From: Desulfovibrionaceae bacterium CG1_02_65_16
Lineage (GTDB): Bacteria; Desulfobacterota; Desulfovibrionia; Desulfovibrionales; Desulfovibrionaceae
Assembly (NCBI GenBank): GCA_001871085.1
Contig: MNUQ01000114.1
Location: 11,092-51,425, forward strand
DNA: 40,334 bases
Direction: 5' to 3'
Shown: positions 8,984 through 17,912 of the stretch, in pieces
How positions within the stretch are numbered: position 1 is the stretch's first letter
How the letters are laid out: every line of letters starts with the position of its first letter
Made by a program: the position numbers and the translations under genes
The notes under the pieces: generated by a model
What the model was told of the DNA's origin: nothing
The model's input: the letters and a program-made list of their open reading frames with translations, nothing else
The model's database searches: none

Positions 8984-9706
8984 ATGGCTGAATTCCGGCA
9001 GCGGGGCGTGCTTCCCCGGCAGTTCAGGCGAGTCGGGCAGGGCGCACCAGCCCTGTGCGCGGCGTTGCTGTTGGCGTTTGCCTTGGCGTGTCCCCAGAGG
9101 GCCTTTTCCGAGGACGCGCGGACGTTGCGCCTCAATGAGGCGGGGCTGGTCGAGCCGGCTCGGGAGGATCCCACGATCCTGCTCGACATCCGTTATGCAA
9201 CCGCCAACAACTTCACCAAACAAAAGGTCTATCCATCCGCGCGCTGCTTTTTGCGAGCCGACATTTCTCGTCGCCTGCTCAAGGTCCAGGCTTTGTTGCG
9301 CAAGCAGGGCCTGGGGCTTAAGCTCTACGATTGCTATCGCCCCTTCTCTGTGCAGGAGGCGTTTTGGCGTATCATGCCCGATGAGCGCTATGTGGGCAAA
9401 CCCGTGCGCGAGAACGGCGTCATTGTGAAAAGCTCCCGACATAACCGCGGCGCCGCTGTTGATGTGACCCTTGTGGATGCGAACGGCCGCGAGCTGCCCA
9501 TGCCCACAGGGTTCGACGACTTCACCTCCGCCGCCCATCGTGCCAGCGCCAAGCCAGGAAGCGTGGCGGCGCGCAACAGCGCCTTGCTGGAGCGTGTCAT
9601 GACCTCGCAGGGGTTTGAGCCGTTGTCCACGGAATGGTGGCACTTCGACGGGCCCGGTTCAGAAGACTATTCTCCGCTGGACTTGCCTCTGCCCGCTGAC
9701 AATTAG
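8984..9706 (+). CDS. Secreted D-alanyl-D-alanine dipeptidase (VanX-like, peptidase M15D)
   Basis: This 240-residue zinc peptidase has the M15 signature Ser-x-His-x2-Gly-x-Ala-x-Asp (His153, Asp160) and the late Glu-x-Trp-His (Glu217, His220) with the third zinc ligand and catalytic base. Tyr-Arg-Pro near 111 is also typical. An N-terminal hydrophobic segment (about residues 20-38, after two Arg) ending at Ala-Phe-Ser-Glu is a likely Sec signal, so it would act in the periplasm and hydrolyse D-Ala-D-Ala released from wall turnover. The start is an ATG 2 bases after the mucR stop. No vanH or vanA accompany it, so recycling is more likely than vancomycin resistance. Confidence 0.88.
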   Translation: MAEFRQRGVLPRQFRRVGQGAPALCAALLLAFALACPQRAFSEDARTLRLNEAGLVEPAREDPTILLDIRYATANNFTKQKVYPSARCFLRADISRRLLKVQALLRKQGLGLKLYDCYRPFSVQEAFWRIMPDERYVGKPVRENGVIVKSSRHNRGAAVDVTLVDANGRELPMPTGFDDFTSAAHRASAKPGSVAARNSALLERVMTSQGFEPLSTEWWHFDGPGSEDYSPLDLPLPADN

Positions 9707-9785
9707 CCGCTTGGGCCGCACAGGCTCCCGCACCGCCACTGCGCGCGGGGTGGCGTCTCTCTCTGGCAGCGTTGCCCGCAGGCGC

Positions 9786-9816
9786 AAAAAAAGGCCGCCC
9801 CCTTGGGGGCGGCCTT
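9786..9816 (-). terminator. Rho-independent terminator for the glutamine synthetase gene
   Basis: An inverted repeat of about 11-12 bp (9791-9802 with 9805-9816) has an A-run on its left at 9786-9792. Read on the minus strand this is a stem followed by seven T residues, 25 bases after the glnN stop. It may also help end the vanX-like transcript from the other side. Confidence 0.88.
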
Positions 9817-9840
9817 GTCATTGCTTCCGTTCAGCCGGGA

Positions 9841-12021
9841 TTAGCGGATGAACAGCATTTCCTGGTAGCTCGGCAGCGACCAGAGGTCGTCAGCCACAAC
9901 AGCCTCCAGGGAGTCGGCGTAGCTGCGGATTTCGGCCATGGCGGGCAGAATCTTGTCGCACATGTACTTGGCTTCGGCGTGGGCGTCCTTGGCTTCGTGC
10001 TCCAACAGCTTGTCCAGCTTGTTGGCGGCCTCCTGAAGGTTGCGCAGCTTGTCGGTCACGTCCTGAAGGGCGGCCATCTTGTAGTCGTGGCCAATGGCCT
10101 TGAGGTTGGTGCAGCAGGCGGCGAGCTCGCTCTGGTAGCGCATGGCGGCGGGGAAGATGATGGTGGTGGCCATGCGGACGACCAGATTGGCCTCGGTATT
10201 GATGGTCTTGGCGTACTGCTCCAGGTAGATCTCCTCACGGCTCTTCAGTTCGGCCTCGGTGAGGACGCCGTACTTGGTGAACAGCTCAATGACAGGCTTG
10301 CTGGAGAGAATGGGCAGGGCGTCGGGGGTGGTTTTGAGGTTGGGCAGGCCGCGTTTCTCGGCTTCCTTGTGCCAGGCCTCGGAGTAGCCGTCGCCGTTGA
10401 ACACCACGGTGTCGTGGTCCTTGAGGATCTTCTGAAGCACGGTCTGCACGGCGGCGTTGAGCTTCTTGGAGTCGCCCTTGGTGATCTTCTCGATTTCCGT
10501 GGCGAGGAAATCCAGGGACTCGGACATGATGGTGTTGAGCGCCACGAGCGAGCCGCCGATGGACTGGGACGAGCCCACGGCCCGGAACTCGAAGCGGTTG
10601 CCGGTGAAGGCGAAGGGGCTGGTGCGGTTGCGGTCGCCCGGATCCATGGGCAACGGGGGCAGGGTGTCCACGCCGATGGTCATGATGCCCTTCTGCTTGG
10701 AGGCCTTGAGCTTGCCCTTTTTGATCTGGTCGAACACGTCGGCCAGCTGCTCGCCAAGGTACATGGACATGATGGCCGGGGGAGCCTCGTTGGCGCCCAG
10801 ACGGTGGTCGTTGGAGGCGGTGGCCACAGTGGCGCGCAGCAGGGCGCCGTACTTGTGCAGGCCGCGGATGGCGGCGGCGCAGAACACCAGGAACTGGGCG
10901 TTCTCGTGCGGGGTGTCGCCCGGATCAAAGAGGCTGCCGAGTTCGGCATTGCCCACGGAGTAGTTGAGGTGCTTGCCCGAGCCGTTGATGCCGGCGAAGG
11001 GCTTCTCGTGCAGCAGGCAGACCATGCCGTAACGTTTGGCGACGCCGCGCAGGGTGGTCATCACCATCTGGTTGTGGTCGGTGGCCAGGTTGCCCTGCTC
11101 ATAAATCGGGGCGATTTCGAACTGGCTCGGAGCGACCTCGTTATGGCGGGTCTTGACGGGCACGCCCAGCTTGAACAGTTCGCGCTCGACTTCCATCATG
11201 AAGGAGAGCACGCGGCGGGGCACCACGCCGAAGTACTGGTCCTCGAACTCCTGGCCCTTGGCGGATTTGGCGCCAAAAAGGCTGCGGCCGGCAATCAGCA
11301 GGTCTGGACGAGAGAACACGAAGTTGCGGTCGATGAGGAAGTACTCCTGCTCCGGACCGGCAAACGAGGTGACAGGCAGTTTGGTCTCAACGCCGAAGAG
11401 CTTCAGCACGCGCTTGGCCTGGACGTTCAAAGCCTGGTTGGAGCGCAGCAGCGGGGTCTTCTTGTCCAACGCCTCGCCGGACCAGGAAACGAAGGCGGTG
11501 GGGATGCACAGGAAGGTGCCATTGGGATTCTCAAGGATGTAGGCCGGGCTGGTCACATCCCAGGCGGTGTAGCCGCGCGCTTCGAAGGTGGAGCGCAGGC
11601 CGCCGGAGGGGAAGCTGGAGGCGTCGGGCTCGCCCTGGATGAGCAGCTTGCCGCTGAACTCGGCGATGGCGCCGCCCTTGCCGTCGGGCACCAGGAAGGC
11701 GTCGTGCTTCTCGGCGGTCATGCCGGTGAGCGGGAAGAACACGTGGGTGAAGTGTGTTGCGCCCTTTTCGATGGCCCAGTCCTTCATGGTGTTGGCAACC
11801 ACATCGGGGATGGAGGGATCCAGCTTCTGACCAAGCTCAATGGTCTTCTGAAGGGACTTGAACACGGCCTTGGGGAGGCGGTCCTTCATCACCTTTTCGT
11901 TGAAGACGTTGGAGCCGAAAATTTCAGTGGGCTTGGTTTCGTTGAAGTTCAGGGGGGCATGCGACGGTTTGTAGTTGATGACGGCCGAGATGGCGTTGAG
12001 ACGTGCCTGGATTCCGCTCAT
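9841..12021 (-). CDS. glnN: Glutamine synthetase, type III
   Basis: This 726-residue ATP-dependent enzyme joins ammonia to glutamate. Its length, much above the 470 residues of type I, and the motif [13 protein letters not shown] near residue 338 mark type III. Other GS features are the Gly-Pro-Glu-Gln-Glu-Tyr metal-binding stretch near 222 and Asn-Glu-Val-Ala-Pro-Ser-Gln-Phe-Glu near 293. AGGAG lies 8 bases before the ATG. The gene stands alone, with a terminator behind and a structured upstream region holding a sigma54-like site, which suggests nitrogen control (inference). No adenylylation gene or P-II gene is in the window. Confidence 0.95.
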   Translation of the reverse strand: MSGIQARLNAISAVINYKPSHAPLNFNETKPTEIFGSNVFNEKVMKDRLPKAVFKSLQKTIELGQKLDPSIPDVVANTMKDWAIEKGATHFTHVFFPLTGMTAEKHDAFLVPDGKGGAIAEFSGKLLIQGEPDASSFPSGGLRSTFEARGYTAWDVTSPAYILENPNGTFLCIPTAFVSWSGEALDKKTPLLRSNQALNVQAKRVLKLFGVETKLPVTSFAGPEQEYFLIDRNFVFSRPDLLIAGRSLFGAKSAKGQEFEDQYFGVVPRRVLSFMMEVERELFKLGVPVKTRHNEVAPSQFEIAPIYEQGNLATDHNQMVMTTLRGVAKRYGMVCLLHEKPFAGINGSGKHLNYSVGNAELGSLFDPGDTPHENAQFLVFCAAAIRGLHKYGALLRATVATASNDHRLGANEAPPAIMSMYLGEQLADVFDQIKKGKLKASKQKGIMTIGVDTLPPLPMDPGDRNRTSPFAFTGNRFEFRAVGSSQSIGGSLVALNTIMSESLDFLATEIEKITKGDSKKLNAAVQTVLQKILKDHDTVVFNGDGYSEAWHKEAEKRGLPNLKTTPDALPILSSKPVIELFTKYGVLTEAELKSREEIYLEQYAKTINTEANLVVRMATTIIFPAAMRYQSELAACCTNLKAIGHDYKMAALQDVTDKLRNLQEAANKLDKLLEHEAKDAHAEAKYMCDKILPAMAEIRSYADSLEAVVADDLWSLPSYQEMLFIR

Positions 12022-12058
12022 GTGGCTGACTCCTGTAAGTATGGCGTTAGGTGTTAGT

Positions 12059-12082
12059 TTGGCAATTATGTGAGATTGCCAA
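12059..12082. repeat. Inverted repeat upstream of glnN
   Basis: TTGGCAAT and ATTGCCAA (8 bp each, perfect) are separated by 8 bases. The repeat starts 38 bases before the glnN start codon, between the candidate sigma54 promoter and the gene. It could be an operator or a hairpin in the leader. Confidence 0.6.
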
Positions 12083-12102
12083 CCCGGTTCACGATGTGGT
12101 GG

Positions 12103-12118
12103 TGCAAAGCCCTACCCA
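12103..12118 (-). promoter_or_regulatory. Candidate sigma54 (-24/-12) promoter for glnN
   Basis: On the minus strand this reads TGGGTAGGGCTTTGCA: TGG at the -24 element and TTGCA at the -12 element, with the correct GG-N10-GC spacing. The inner bases of the -24 box (consensus CAC) do not match. Transcription would start near 12090. sigma54 control of glutamine synthetase genes is well known in other proteobacteria, but this site is a by-eye match. Confidence 0.4.
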
Positions 12119-12399
12119 CCTTATGCCAACTGCCTTGGCCAATCAAGTGAAGGCGCGCCTTGCGAGGGTGAACGCGACCCCACCGGGCGACGAAACGCGT
12201 CGCCACGAACCACCGACAATCAAGAATCGGGCCAATAAATTAAAGTCTTTTATTACAGCTTGTTATTACACAAGGCGAGCCGTGGTGGCAAGAGAATGTA
12301 ACCAAAATGTAATTTTTGGCGACACTTGCGGGACGCGAATGACAAAAATGTTTGCCGGGTGTGAGGTGTGACGCGGGTTGGACTTGGGAAGGGCTGTAA

Positions 12400-15018
12400 T
12401 CATCGTGCGAGTTGCGCCTTCAAAAATGTTCCCAGACGACGGTCGTCGGTGAGCATGTGCACCATCGCCCGGTCTTTGACGAAAGCGCAGACCTCCTTGC
12501 GGGGCATGGTGTGCGAGCTGGCGTAGCCCGCGGCGAATTCGCGCAGGGTTGCGAGCAGGCTTTGGTGCCGGCGCAGATGCTCCTCCATGCTCGGGTAGGC
12601 GTGTCGGCGCATCAGCTCCGCCTCGGTGATGAAATGGCGCTCCGTGGCTTCCAGCAGGGGGGGCAGCAGCTCTTCGGCGCTGGCGGCAGCCTGCTGCGGG
12701 TGGAACAGCGTTTGAAAGAGGACCCTGGCCGCGCGGAACAATTCGCGGTGCTCTTTGTCCATGGCCGCCACGCCGGTGGAGTACTCCTCCTGCCAGACCA
12801 GCGGATCGCCAAGAATGTCCAGCGACACGGCCTTGTCCAGGCGCGTCTCATACACCTCAAGCAGTTTCCAGCGGATGATGGGCACATCGGCCAGGACCTT
12901 GGCCGGTATGTGGTAAACCTTGGCGTCCTTGGTGACCTGCGCGGTGAACAGACAGGGAATTTCGAAGAGCACGGTGCTTTCGCAAAAAAAGTCGCCGGGC
13001 CCCAGCCGCTCCGTGGTGCGTTCGCCTATGCCCAGCTCCACCCGGCCCGATCGGATGAGGGACAGACGCGGCTCCTCGGCGTTTCCAATAACCGCGCCCG
13101 CCGGGTAGCGGTGAACGGCGACGGCCGCGGCGATGGCGTTTTGCCGCGCGCAGGACATGGCGTCGCCAAACAGACGGTTGGTGTACAGAAAACTGCGCAC
13201 GTCGAACTGGCAGGCCATTTTCTCGTACAAGTTGTTGTTTTTGACGAACGCGGCGTAAAGGTCCAGCGGTATGCGCAGGGCCTGCACGAAGTTGGCGGCG
13301 CGGTATGTTTCGGCCACGGCCCGGCCCGAAAGCGCCGTCACCTCGCCCAGCATGGCCCCGGAGGAGAGCACGCTGAACACCCGCTTGTTGGTGTGGATCA
13401 TCTCCACCTGCCCGGTGAGCAGCAGGTACACGAACTCCGTGCGGCGACCGGCCTTGAGGATGATGGACTCCGGGTTGAACCTGTCCACGGGGTTGTTCAA
13501 GAGCACCCGCAGCCGCGAGCTGGGCACGCTGGGAAAATAGCTGGCCAGGGAGTGGAACGCATACGAGCGCACGTAGTCCTGATGCGAGGGCACCAGCACA
13601 TCCACGGTGCCGAAGGGGGCGCCGGAGCCGATTTCCTTTTGCCGGTTGGTGAGGGGAAGCGCCGTGTGCGCCAGCACGATCTTGCCCGAGCGGTCGTCGG
13701 CGAAGTCCTCGGCGTCGCCGTGGATCATGCCGCCGCCGATGTCGAGCTTTTTCAGGTCCACAGGGGTCAGGTAATCCGCCGCCACGGCGTCGTAGAAGGA
13801 CTGGGAGAGCCCGGGCGCGGTGTCGTCGGTGGTGATCATGCCGCGCAGCAGCTTGAGGCTCGCAATGTCCGCGAAGTGGGCATAGGTGCGGTAGCCGGAG
13901 CGGTCGAGGGTGCGGAAGAACAGCACCGTGGTCTCCACCGGATGTGGGGAGAACACGGGTTTTACCTCCAGCGTGTCTATGTCGTTCCACTCGTTCATGG
14001 TGAGGTCGTGGAAGTCGAAATAGTGGGCGAATTCGTCCTCGTGCATCATGGAGAGGGCGGAGAGCTTCTTCATTACCGAGGCGCGCACCAGCGGCGTGGC
14101 GTAGTAGGGAATGCGGTGATCCGCGCGCATGAGGTCGGGCAGGCCGCAGAAGTGGTCGTCGTGGGCGTGGGTGTGGAACACGCCGGCGATCTCGTTCACG
14201 CTGATGCCGAGCGCGCTTAAGCTGTGCATGATGTTCGGGCCGGCGTCGATGAGGTACACCCTGCCCTGGAACATGAGGATGCTCGCCATGGCGGGACGGT
14301 TGGGATCCCAGCCGTCGCCCTCGCCGGAGTGCAGCACGGCGAAGTAGTCGCGCCGGATTTGATGGTAGTCGAGGGCATAGGGCGGGTGGTCCTGCGCCAG
14401 CGGCGGCAGGTTCAGATCCACGCGCACGGTCTCGCCCTTGTAGGAAATGTCGAATACGTTGGGTCGAACGCGGACGGCCATGACCCCGCCGCGTATCTCC
14501 TGGGGCTCGTTTTCCAGCACCACAAGGTCCAGGTATTCATCCATGCGGCGTATTTTGCCGAAGGCGAACTTGAGCTTCAGGCGCATCATCTGTCGGGCCA
14601 GCGCGGGCTCCACGCCGGTGGCGATGATTTCCTCCTCGCTCACCAGGCCGTAGTTGCCGCGAAAAATGTACTCCATCTGCGCCTCCACCTGCCGGCGCGA
14701 GCCCACAAGCAGCGGTTTGGCGCCGGTATTGTTCGGGTGCCCGGGGATGATGCGCCCCTGGCGGTAGAACATGTGCAGGATGGGGAACTCGGAGAGGTTG
14801 GTGAAGCGGCCGTTCTGGATAAGCACGTCGGAGAGCAGGATGGCGTTGGGCCCGGTTTCAAAACGCACGCGGCCCGACTCGCGGCTCTGGATGAGGCCGC
14901 GTTTCATGAGATGCTTCACGCTATCGGCCGGGCAGCCGCACAACAGGGCAAGGTCGGCTTCCGGCGCTGTGACGTAATAAACGCCTTCAGCGACTTCGAT
15001 CTTGGAAAGTGCTGCCAT
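12400..15018 (-). CDS. Metallo-beta-lactamase / double cNMP-binding / hemerythrin chimera
   Basis: This 872-residue, apparently cytoplasmic protein has four recognisable parts. An N-terminal region of unknown type (1-230) leads into a metallo-beta-lactamase fold with His-x-His-x-Asp-His in His-Thr-His-Ala-His-Asp-Asp-His starting at 282 and a Gly-Met-Ile-His-Gly-Asp block near 450. Two cyclic-nucleotide-binding beta-rolls follow (about 506-600 and 625-735); the first keeps Leu-Gly-Glu and an Arg in its cassette, the second is degenerate. A C-terminal bacteriohemerythrin (about 741-872) shows all expected diiron ligands: His in Asp-Lys-Glu-His, His-x3-Glu, His-x3-His and His-x4-Asp. GGAG precedes the ATG by 6 bases. 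An oxygen- or redox-responsive hydrolase or signalling protein is inferred; the substrate is unknown. Confidence 0.85.
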   Translation of the reverse strand: MAALSKIEVAEGVYYVTAPEADLALLCGCPADSVKHLMKRGLIQSRESGRVRFETGPNAILLSDVLIQNGRFTNLSEFPILHMFYRQGRIIPGHPNNTGAKPLLVGSRRQVEAQMEYIFRGNYGLVSEEEIIATGVEPALARQMMRLKLKFAFGKIRRMDEYLDLVVLENEPQEIRGGVMAVRVRPNVFDISYKGETVRVDLNLPPLAQDHPPYALDYHQIRRDYFAVLHSGEGDGWDPNRPAMASILMFQGRVYLIDAGPNIMHSLSALGISVNEIAGVFHTHAHDDHFCGLPDLMRADHRIPYYATPLVRASVMKKLSALSMMHEDEFAHYFDFHDLTMNEWNDIDTLEVKPVFSPHPVETTVLFFRTLDRSGYRTYAHFADIASLKLLRGMITTDDTAPGLSQSFYDAVAADYLTPVDLKKLDIGGGMIHGDAEDFADDRSGKIVLAHTALPLTNRQKEIGSGAPFGTVDVLVPSHQDYVRSYAFHSLASYFPSVPSSRLRVLLNNPVDRFNPESIILKAGRRTEFVYLLLTGQVEMIHTNKRVFSVLSSGAMLGEVTALSGRAVAETYRAANFVQALRIPLDLYAAFVKNNNLYEKMACQFDVRSFLYTNRLFGDAMSCARQNAIAAAVAVHRYPAGAVIGNAEEPRLSLIRSGRVELGIGERTTERLGPGDFFCESTVLFEIPCLFTAQVTKDAKVYHIPAKVLADVPIIRWKLLEVYETRLDKAVSLDILGDPLVWQEEYSTGVAAMDKEHRELFRAARVLFQTLFHPQQAAASAEELLPPLLEATERHFITEAELMRRHAYPSMEEHLRRHQSLLATLREFAAGYASSHTMPRKEVCAFVKDRAMVHMLTDDRRLGTFLKAQLAR

Positions 15019-15232
15019 TATTGCTCCGAAAAGGACATGACGGACCCTGGATGATCTTCCGGCCCGGTTTCGATCCTATATGTCAGCCCTCTGCTATCCG
15101 TCCAGCGAATTTAAGTCTGAAGAACGCTGATACATCGCCAGGGGGCTTGATTCGCCGGAAGAATTTTGTTTTACTCACAAACTGACGCAGTACCGTATCC
15201 AGGAACCTTCGCAGCTAGCCAAGTAGGGACCC

Positions 15233-16324
15233 ATGAACGCAGCGACGAAACATGCGCGCATTCTTATCGTCGACGATGAGCTGATCAACCGCAAGGTTCT
15301 GGAAGGGCTTCTCAAATCCTATGGGCACGAATGCGTCTCCGCAGAGTCCGGGCCGGCCGCCCTTGAACTGCTCGACAAATCCATAGACCTCGTGCTGCTG
15401 GACATCATGATGCCGGGCATGGACGGCTTCACCGTCACGCGCGCCATCCGCAAGATGCCCGAGTATGCCGATCTGCCCATTGTCATGGTCACGGCTCTTT
15501 CCGCCAAGGCGGATCGTCTCAAGGCCGTTGAAGCCGGCGCCAACGATTTTGTGGCCAAGCCCATAGACACCACCGAGCTCGGCGTGCGCATGACCTCGCT
15601 TTTGCGCATGAAGAACTATCATGACGAGCTGAAGGATTACCAGGAGCACCTGCAGCAGATGGTGTCGGAGAAGACCGGGGCCCTGCGCTCGGCTCTCGCC
15701 GCCCTGGAGCACGCCCGGCAGGCCACCGTGCAGGCACACATGGAGACCATCCATAAGCTCTCTGCCGCGGCGGAATATAAGGACGAGGACACCGGTAGCC
15801 ACATCATGCGCATGAGCCGCTACTGCGCGCTCATCGCCAAGCCGCGCGGCCTGAGTGAGGACGAGGTGGACCTTATCCTCAACAGCAGCCCCATGCACGA
15901 CATCGGCAAAATGGGCATTCCAGACGCCATACTGCTCAAGCCTGGCAAGCTGGACGCGGAGGAGTGGGGCATCATGCGCCGGCACACCATCATCGGCGCC
16001 AGGATTCTGCGCGGCGGCTCGTCCAAGTACCTTGAAGCCGGCGCGGAGATAGCCCTTTCGCACCACGAGAAGTGGGACGGCTCCGGCTATCCGAACGGTC
16101 TGTCCGGGACGAACATCCCGCTCTCCGGCCGCATTTGCGCCGTGGCCGATGTGTTTGACGCGCTGACCTCCAAGCGCCCGTATAAGAATGCGTTCAGCAA
16201 TGAGCGGTCGCTGGAGATCATGGCCGCCGGGCGCGGCTCGCACTTCGACCCCGAGCTGTACGATTTGTTTCTCGCCAACATCGACGAGGTGCTGCGGATT
16301 CAGAGCAGTTTTCAGGACGCTTGA
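15233..16324 (+). CDS. Response regulator with HD-GYP domain
   Basis: This 363-residue two-domain protein has a receiver domain (1-125) with Asp14-Asp15, phospho-acceptor Asp57 in Leu-Leu-Asp-Ile-Met-Met-Pro-Gly-Met-Asp-Gly, and the switch Lys near 107. A helical linker (125-175) leads into an HD-GYP domain with His-Asp-Ile-Gly-Lys near 222 and His-His-Glu-Lys-Trp-Asp-Gly-Ser-Gly-Tyr-Pro near 282. HD-GYP proteins of the RpfG kind hydrolyse cyclic di-GMP. The metal-binding His and Asp residues look intact, so the enzyme is probably active. No partner kinase lies next to it. It is divergent from the MBL-hemerythrin gene with 214 bases between them. AGGGA precedes the ATG. Confidence 0.93.
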   Translation: MNAATKHARILIVDDELINRKVLEGLLKSYGHECVSAESGPAALELLDKSIDLVLLDIMMPGMDGFTVTRAIRKMPEYADLPIVMVTALSAKADRLKAVEAGANDFVAKPIDTTELGVRMTSLLRMKNYHDELKDYQEHLQQMVSEKTGALRSALAALEHARQATVQAHMETIHKLSAAAEYKDEDTGSHIMRMSRYCALIAKPRGLSEDEVDLILNSSPMHDIGKMGIPDAILLKPGKLDAEEWGIMRRHTIIGARILRGGSSKYLEAGAEIALSHHEKWDGSGYPNGLSGTNIPLSGRICAVADVFDALTSKRPYKNAFSNERSLEIMAAGRGSHFDPELYDLFLANIDEVLRIQSSFQDA

Positions 16325-16512
16325 TTTTTTCCCCGCACACGCGCCCCGGCCCTGCCTGCCCGGTGACGAAGTCCTTGGCATCTTCGTGCCGGTGCGTTGA
16401 ATTTATAAAAACTCTAGACAATTCCTTTTCTCTGCGGTATGCACCTGGAAACCGTAGCAGTCTTGCTTGGCGCCGCAGGCGTTTGCCGCGTGCTCCGGGC
16501 GGGGGAGGGTGC

Positions 16513-17250
16513 ATGGGCAACGCCGACTGGTCCTTGGACCTTTTGGAGCGAGACCTCGCGGCCGGCTTCGCCTTACTGGGCCAGGCGGAACGTTCCGGCA
16601 GCCTCGGTCCCGGCGAATCGCAGGTCCTGGCCGACGGCGTGCTGCGCTGCATGAATGGCGCGCTGATGAAGGTCTCCGAGAGTCTGGACGCGCAGGCGCG
16701 CTTGCGCCGCGAACTGACCCAGACCCGTGAGGAGATGGCTCGGGCGCAGGCCTCGCAGTCCGTGCGCATACAGGGGCTTGAGGCCGAGATAGCCGCCCTG
16801 CGCGCAGATCTTGAGGCCGAACGCCGGCGCGGCGCACAGTCCTTGCCGCGCGCGACGATGTCGGACTGCGCCGAGCAGGCCCCGGCCGAGGCGCATTTGA
16901 CCCGGCCCCTGGTGCTGCGTTCCGGGCAGGGCGATTTTCTCGGCGTCGCGGACGGGCAGGGCAGAGCCCTGAATCTTGCCGGCCTGCTGCGCCTGGTGGA
17001 GCATTCGCACAGGGTTCATGCCGACCGTGTCGTGGCCACTTGCTGGGAGCGCCTGGGGAGCGAATGGTGCCTCAGCGTCACCATCACGGGGCCAAGGCCG
17101 TGCGGGTATGTTTTGGCCACCCGTTCCCAGTTGACGCCAAACGGCAACCACGTGACGCAGCTTGCCCAGATGCGCGTGGATGGCCGTGCCGTGCCCCAGG
17201 AGTTTGTGGCGCGGATGTTCCGGCAATTGCGCGATGCTTTTCAGGAATAA
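16513..17250 (+). CDS. Hypothetical coiled-coil protein
   Basis: This 245-residue protein is read from the ATG at 16513 behind GGGAGGG; the open frame extends further upstream without a good start. Residues 55-110 form a charged coiled coil (Leu-Arg-Arg-Glu-Leu-Thr and Leu-Glu-Ala-Glu-Ile-Ala-Ala-Leu-Arg). The C-terminal half (120-245) is a compact mixed domain with Trp-Glu-Arg-Leu-Gly-Ser-Glu-Trp. No signal peptide or membrane helix is seen. I do not recognise the family. It follows the HD-GYP gene after 188 bases in the same direction. Confidence 0.65.
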   Translation: MGNADWSLDLLERDLAAGFALLGQAERSGSLGPGESQVLADGVLRCMNGALMKVSESLDAQARLRRELTQTREEMARAQASQSVRIQGLEAEIAALRADLEAERRRGAQSLPRATMSDCAEQAPAEAHLTRPLVLRSGQGDFLGVADGQGRALNLAGLLRLVEHSHRVHADRVVATCWERLGSEWCLSVTITGPRPCGYVLATRSQLTPNGNHVTQLAQMRVDGRAVPQEFVARMFRQLRDAFQE

Positions 17251-17274
17251 TGAGGATTTGCTCTAGATTTACTC

Positions 17275-17302
17275 TTGATTAATGCCGTCCATATGCGATA
17301 AA
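17275..17302 (+). promoter_or_regulatory. Candidate sigma70 promoter
   Basis: TTGATT (17275-17280) and GATAAA (17297-17302) are 16 bases apart, each box four of six. It lies about 80 bases before the ATG at 17384. Weak, by-eye match. Confidence 0.3.
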
Positions 17303-17383
17303 GGAATAGCATCTCCCGAAAGTCGTGCGCGCGGCATGGAGGCTAGACGAGCCATCCGCCAGCGCGCACCCGGAGGACCAGAC

Positions 17384-17818
17384 ATGCCGCAAGTCGCCGC
17401 CAGGATCAGCACCGACCACGAAAAGTGGCTCAAGGACTTTTTCAAGACCAAGAGCGCCGGTGCCGAATTCATCCTCCCCTGGGCCGTAGACGTGTTCTTT
17501 AAGATGATTCGGGGCGTGTCTGTGGAGTTCACCACGGCGGAGCTCAAGACCATCCTTGAATCGCACCGCGATGTGCGGCTTCTGCCCAATCAGTCCAAAC
17601 AGGCCTATCTCATGCTTCGGGTGGAGAGCGCCTGCGACGAGCATGAGGCCCACATCACACATGGGGCGAGCCGCAGCAATCTGGAGATCAAGCTGCGCAG
17701 GCTGAACGACCTGCAGGCGACGGCGCTCATGATCTGGGCCACGGCCTACTGGACCAGCAAGGCCTGGAGCGGTGTTTCCCTTGAGGACTACGTGAAGATG
17801 ACCTGCACGGGCAGCTAG
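17384..17818 (+). CDS. Hypothetical protein
   Basis: This 144-residue soluble protein is read from the ATG at 17384, which follows GGAGGA by 6 bases; the longer frame from 17282 has no site. It starts with Ala-Ala-Arg-Ile-Ser-Thr-Asp-His-Glu-Lys-Trp-Leu and is mainly helical, with a Trp-Ala-Thr-Ala-Tyr-Trp segment near the end. It has no signal or membrane segment and no motif I can name. The unrelated thiamine gene follows 94 bases on. Confidence 0.7.
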   Translation: MPQVAARISTDHEKWLKDFFKTKSAGAEFILPWAVDVFFKMIRGVSVEFTTAELKTILESHRDVRLLPNQSKQAYLMLRVESACDEHEAHITHGASRSNLEIKLRRLNDLQATALMIWATAYWTSKAWSGVSLEDYVKMTCTGS

Positions 17819-17912
17819 CTTCCGCCCGCACCCTTTCGCACCGAATCCGGCCCAGGCGGCGCGCGTTTACGGCCCGCGCCGGACGCCACGCCAGGGCGAA
17901 CAGCCCCGAGGT

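Larger units (their letters stand above)
12022..12399. other. 378-base intergenic region between glnN and the MBL-hemerythrin gene
   Basis: No convincing gene is present; a short open frame on the plus strand has no family character. The stretch holds the glnN leader, the sigma54-like site and the 8-bp inverted repeat. Further up, in an AT-rich pocket (about 12230-12320), there is a direct repeat of TATTACA (12251-12257 and 12264-12270), a CTTGT-N6-ACAAG repeat (12259-12274) and CCAAAA-N6-TTTTGG (12302-12319). These look like binding sites for one or more dimeric regulators. I see no clear terminator for the minus-strand gene ending at 12400. Confidence 0.55.

Noticed and set aside
9772-12057. 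Long open frame on the plus strand opposite glnN
   Set aside because: It mirrors the full length of a clear glutamine synthetase gene and is rich in Gly, Val, Leu and His in the way antisense frames of GC-rich genes are. No ribosome site or family.
12051-12371. 106-codon frame in the glnN upstream region
   Set aside because: It crosses the inverted repeats, has no good ribosome site and no protein character.
12412-14220. 602-codon plus-strand frame opposite the MBL-hemerythrin gene
   Set aside because: It lies wholly within a gene with four recognised domains and has no motif of its own.
17819-17912. Possible TPP riboswitch before the thiamine gene
   Set aside because: No CTGAGA-type core or paired P-helices were found in the 94-base gap.
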